Below, piece by piece: positions 58,390 to 64,000 of a stretch of 64,000 bases of DNA. The notes under the pieces are model-generated. The model was given only the letters and a program-made list of their open reading frames with translations, did no database searches and was not told the origin of the DNA. Positions within the stretch are counted from its first letter, which is position 1; every line of letters starts with the position of its first letter. The position numbers and the translations under genes were made by a program. The DNA comes from Jiangella sp. DSM 45060 (lineage in GTDB: Bacteria > Actinomycetota > Actinomycetes > Jiangellales > Jiangellaceae): positions 5,350,501 through 5,414,500 of the forward strand of contig NZ_LT629771.1 of the NCBI RefSeq assembly GCF_900105175.1, read 5' to 3'.

Positions 58390-60149
58390 GACGTACTGAA
58401 GTGCTGGTAGTCGGGGTCGGAGAACAGGCCGCCCCACTCCCAGCCGGCCCGCTCGAAGGCCTCGCGCACCACGCCGCCGTCCTGGATGACGCCGGGGACG
58501 GGCGGGGCGCCCGCGCTACGGTCGACGTCGAGGTACGGGAGGGCGGCGGCCGGGCGGACGTCACCGTCGACGACGTAGGGGTTCTGCACCGGGTTGATGT
58601 CGATGGCCCGCCCGTAGGCGTGGTTGGACCACGTCGTCTGGCCGGCCACCCGGCGGCAGTTGTAGGCGGACGTGTTGTTGGCCGCCATCGACCGGTCGTC
58701 GTCGCCGCCGTACTCGTCGACCAGCAGCATCCGCTCGATCGGGAACCGCGCGGCGTACAGCTCGGCGAACACGTCGACGACGCCGTCGGCGACGTCGGCG
58801 TGCACGACCAGCTCGCCACGGCGCGCGCGGCCGTCGAACCCGACATGGGTGACGGTGACGTAGCGCAGGTCGGTCAGCGGGACCGGGCAGGCGACGGGGT
58901 CGTGGTTGCGCATGGCGAGACTCACCGACGGGCCGACCGGCTCGATCGACGACGTGAACGTGGGCAGGTCCGGCGCGGCGCCGTCGGGCGGCGGGGCCGC
59001 TGCCGCCGCGTCGGGGCCGGGCCCGGCCCCGAGGCCGGTGCAGCCGCGCAGCTCGTGCCAGGCGCGGACGGCGGCGGTGGCGGCGCTGCCGCCGAGCTGC
59101 ACCGGGCCGCCACCCTCGGGCGGGATGGCGCCGGGCCGCCACTCGTCGCCGACGATCTTGCCGTCGCGGACGTTCAGCAGCAGCACGCCCGACTCCGTGG
59201 TCCGGCCGTGGTACCAGTGGAAGTTCCCGAGCCCGTACGCGACGTAGGTGTCTCCCAGCAGCCCGGCGCCCGACGGCGTGTGCGCGTGCGCGCCGACGAC
59301 GATGTCCGCTCCGGCCGCCGCCAGCTTCGACGCGAGGCTCTGCTGCGGCTCGACCGGGCAAGCGTTGTACTCCTCGCCCCAATGCAGGTAGACGATCACG
59401 AGGTCGTTCTTCGCTGCCGACGCGCGCACCGCCTCGGCCAGCACCGCCGCGCCGTCACCGCGGGCCGAGGCCAGCCCGGGCCCGGTGCCGGGCGCGGCCG
59501 CCCAGGTGGGGTCGGCGCTCTCGAGGGGTGAGGCGTCGGCGGCGTGGACGGCGATGTCGGTGCCCTTGACGCGCACCCGGTGCGGCGCGAACGCCTGCCG
59601 GTCGGTGCGGCCCGCGCCGACGACCGGGACGGCGCCGGTCTCGCCCGCGGCGACGGTGTCGGCCACGCCCACCGCGCCGTAGTCGGCGCCGTGGTTGTTC
59701 GCGACGGACACGACGTCGACCCCGGAGCGGGCGAGTACGTCGAGCGCGCTGGGCGGGGTGCGGAACCAGAACCGGTTCGACGCGACCTCCAGTTCCTTCG
59801 CGGCCGGTTCGCCCCGTGTCGTCACGGCCGACTCGAGGTTGACCATCGCGAGGTCGGCGGCGCGCAGGACGTCGGACATCGGCCCGAGCGTGGCGTCGGC
59901 CGCCGCCGGGACGTCGGAGTAGGCGCCCTCGAAGTGGACGTCGCCGGCGAAGGCCAGCCGCAGCGTCTCGTCGTCGGCCACCGGGTCAGGGGTGGGCGAG
60001 GCGGTGGCCTCGGGCGACGGCGCCACGACTGGCGGCTCGGGCGCGCCCGTCGCCGCGACCGGCTCGGCGGGTGTGTCGGGCAGCGGCACACCGGCGAGAA
60101 CCCCGGCCGCGGCGAGGACCGCCACGAGAACGAGCCGGCGATTCGGCAT
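58386..60149 (-). CDS. Fusion of CapA-type metallophosphatase-like and VanY/M15-type peptidase domains
   Basis: 587-residue exported protein with a signal-like hydrophobic N-terminus (LVLVAVLAAAGVLAGVPLP). A Pro/Ala linker leads into a CapA/PgsA domain (LAFAGDVHFEGAYSD, NLESAVTTRG, SVANNHGADYG, VGAHAHTPSG). The C-terminal third is an M15 D-Ala-D-Ala carboxypeptidase-like domain (SNHAYGRAIDINP with the zinc His and Asp, then YQHFS). Both active-site sets look complete. CapA proteins are tied to poly-gamma-glutamate or capsule handling and M15 to peptidoglycan trimming. A cell-wall role is inferred. The ATG lies downstream of a long palindrome and a TAAGAT box, so its mRNA may be leaderless. 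Confidence 0.85.
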   Translation of the reverse strand: MPNRRLVLVAVLAAAGVLAGVPLPDTPAEPVAATGAPEPPVVAPSPEATASPTPDPVADDETLRLAFAGDVHFEGAYSDVPAAADATLGPMSDVLRAADLAMVNLESAVTTRGEPAAKELEVASNRFWFRTPPSALDVLARSGVDVVSVANNHGADYGAVGVADTVAAGETGAVPVVGAGRTDRQAFAPHRVRVKGTDIAVHAADASPLESADPTWAAAPGTGPGLASARGDGAAVLAEAVRASAAKNDLVIVYLHWGEEYNACPVEPQQSLASKLAAAGADIVVGAHAHTPSGAGLLGDTYVAYGLGNFHWYHGRTTESGVLLLNVRDGKIVGDEWRPGAIPPEGGGPVQLGGSAATAAVRAWHELRGCTGLGAGPGPDAAAAAPPPDGAAPDLPTFTSSIEPVGPSVSLAMRNHDPVACPVPLTDLRYVTVTHVGFDGRARRGELVVHADVADGVVDVFAELYAARFPIERMLLVDEYGGDDDRSMAANNTSAYNCRRVAGQTTWSNHAYGRAIDINPVQNPYVVDGDVRPAAALPYLDVDRSAGAPPVPGVIQDGGVVREAFERAGWEWGGLFSDPDYQHFSTS

Positions 60150-60164
60150 ATCCCGATCTTAAGA

Positions 60165-60194
60165 GCGACATCTCAGAAGATTCTGAGATGTCGC
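60165..60194. repeat. Perfect 14-bp inverted repeat: terminator or operator
   Basis: GCGACATCTCAGAA and its complement flank a 2-base centre. It lies 9 bases past the carboxylase stop (minus strand), fitting a terminator. It also sits just upstream of a TAAGAT -10-like box for the CapA fusion gene, fitting an operator. The AT content of the arms and the 2-base centre favour a protein-binding palindrome; both uses are possible. Confidence 0.6.
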
Positions 60195-60202
60195 GGCCGG
60201 AT

Positions 60203-64000
<3,798 letters not shown>

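Overview
The window is about 72% GC, coding-dense, and uses GTG starts and ATGA/GTGA stop-start overlaps throughout. It carries many lipoprotein-type ABC receptors and GntR, TetR, MarR, LacI and IclR regulators. This is the chromosome of a free-living, Streptomyces-like actinomycete with a large catabolic repertoire; a member of the Jiangellaceae or a relative is a guess from gene style only. No rRNA, tRNA, CRISPR array, insertion sequence, phage gene or replication origin was seen. It looks like stable chromosomal accessory territory rather than a mobile island.

Layout. 1-19.2 kb is a mosaic of small regulator-plus-effector units: a truncated LuxR-type ATPase regulator, a cold-shock protein, three MarR proteins, one FCD-type GntR, a MocR regulator divergent from a berberine-bridge-type FAD oxidase, a TetR/lipoprotein pair near an MDR oxidoreductase with a clear tandem operator, a DoxX protein, and a very large secreted PHP/phosphoesterase/GLUG protein. 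19.6-30.4 kb is one tight operon for an undefined peptide- or amide-like substrate: two paralogous M19 dipeptidases bracket a complete Dpp/Opp-type ABC importer, a creatinase-like M24 protein without metal ligands and an alpha/beta hydrolase, with a GntR/UTRA regulator at the end and a double operator at the front. 30.5-34.2 kb holds a membrane protein, a second FAD oxidase and an ECF sigma/YCII pair. 34.2-37.3 kb is a GH42 beta-galactosidase divergent from a LacI repressor over an 18-bp palindrome. 37.3-43.9 kb is a GntR-led CUT1 sugar-type importer (no ATPase) joined to a class-I glutamine amidotransferase-like C26 hydrolase and a secreted Ntn-hydrolase-like protein. 43.9-49.0 kb is a GntR-controlled sulfate-ester system: SsuCBA-type importer plus choline-sulfatase, preceded by an 11-codon leader ORF. 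49.0-58.0 kb is a uronate/aldonate cluster: ManD-like dehydratase and an ATPase-less CUT1 importer on one side, and a DUF6259-like glycosidase, uronate dehydrogenase, IclR regulator and aldose epimerase on the other. 58.0-64.0 kb has a J-domain mini membrane protein, a CapA-VanY fusion and most of a eukaryotic-style single-chain acyl-CoA carboxylase running off the end.

How the genes work together. Four substrate-uptake systems each sit next to their own regulator, operator and catabolic hydrolases: peptide-like, sugar/amide, sulfate ester and uronate. The two CUT1 importers lack an ATPase and probably share a distant MsiK-type one. Several operators (GGT-N3-ACC types, LacI palindrome, TetR tandem, CCAAT-N3-CCAA direct repeats) can be read directly and assigned to adjacent regulators with fair confidence.
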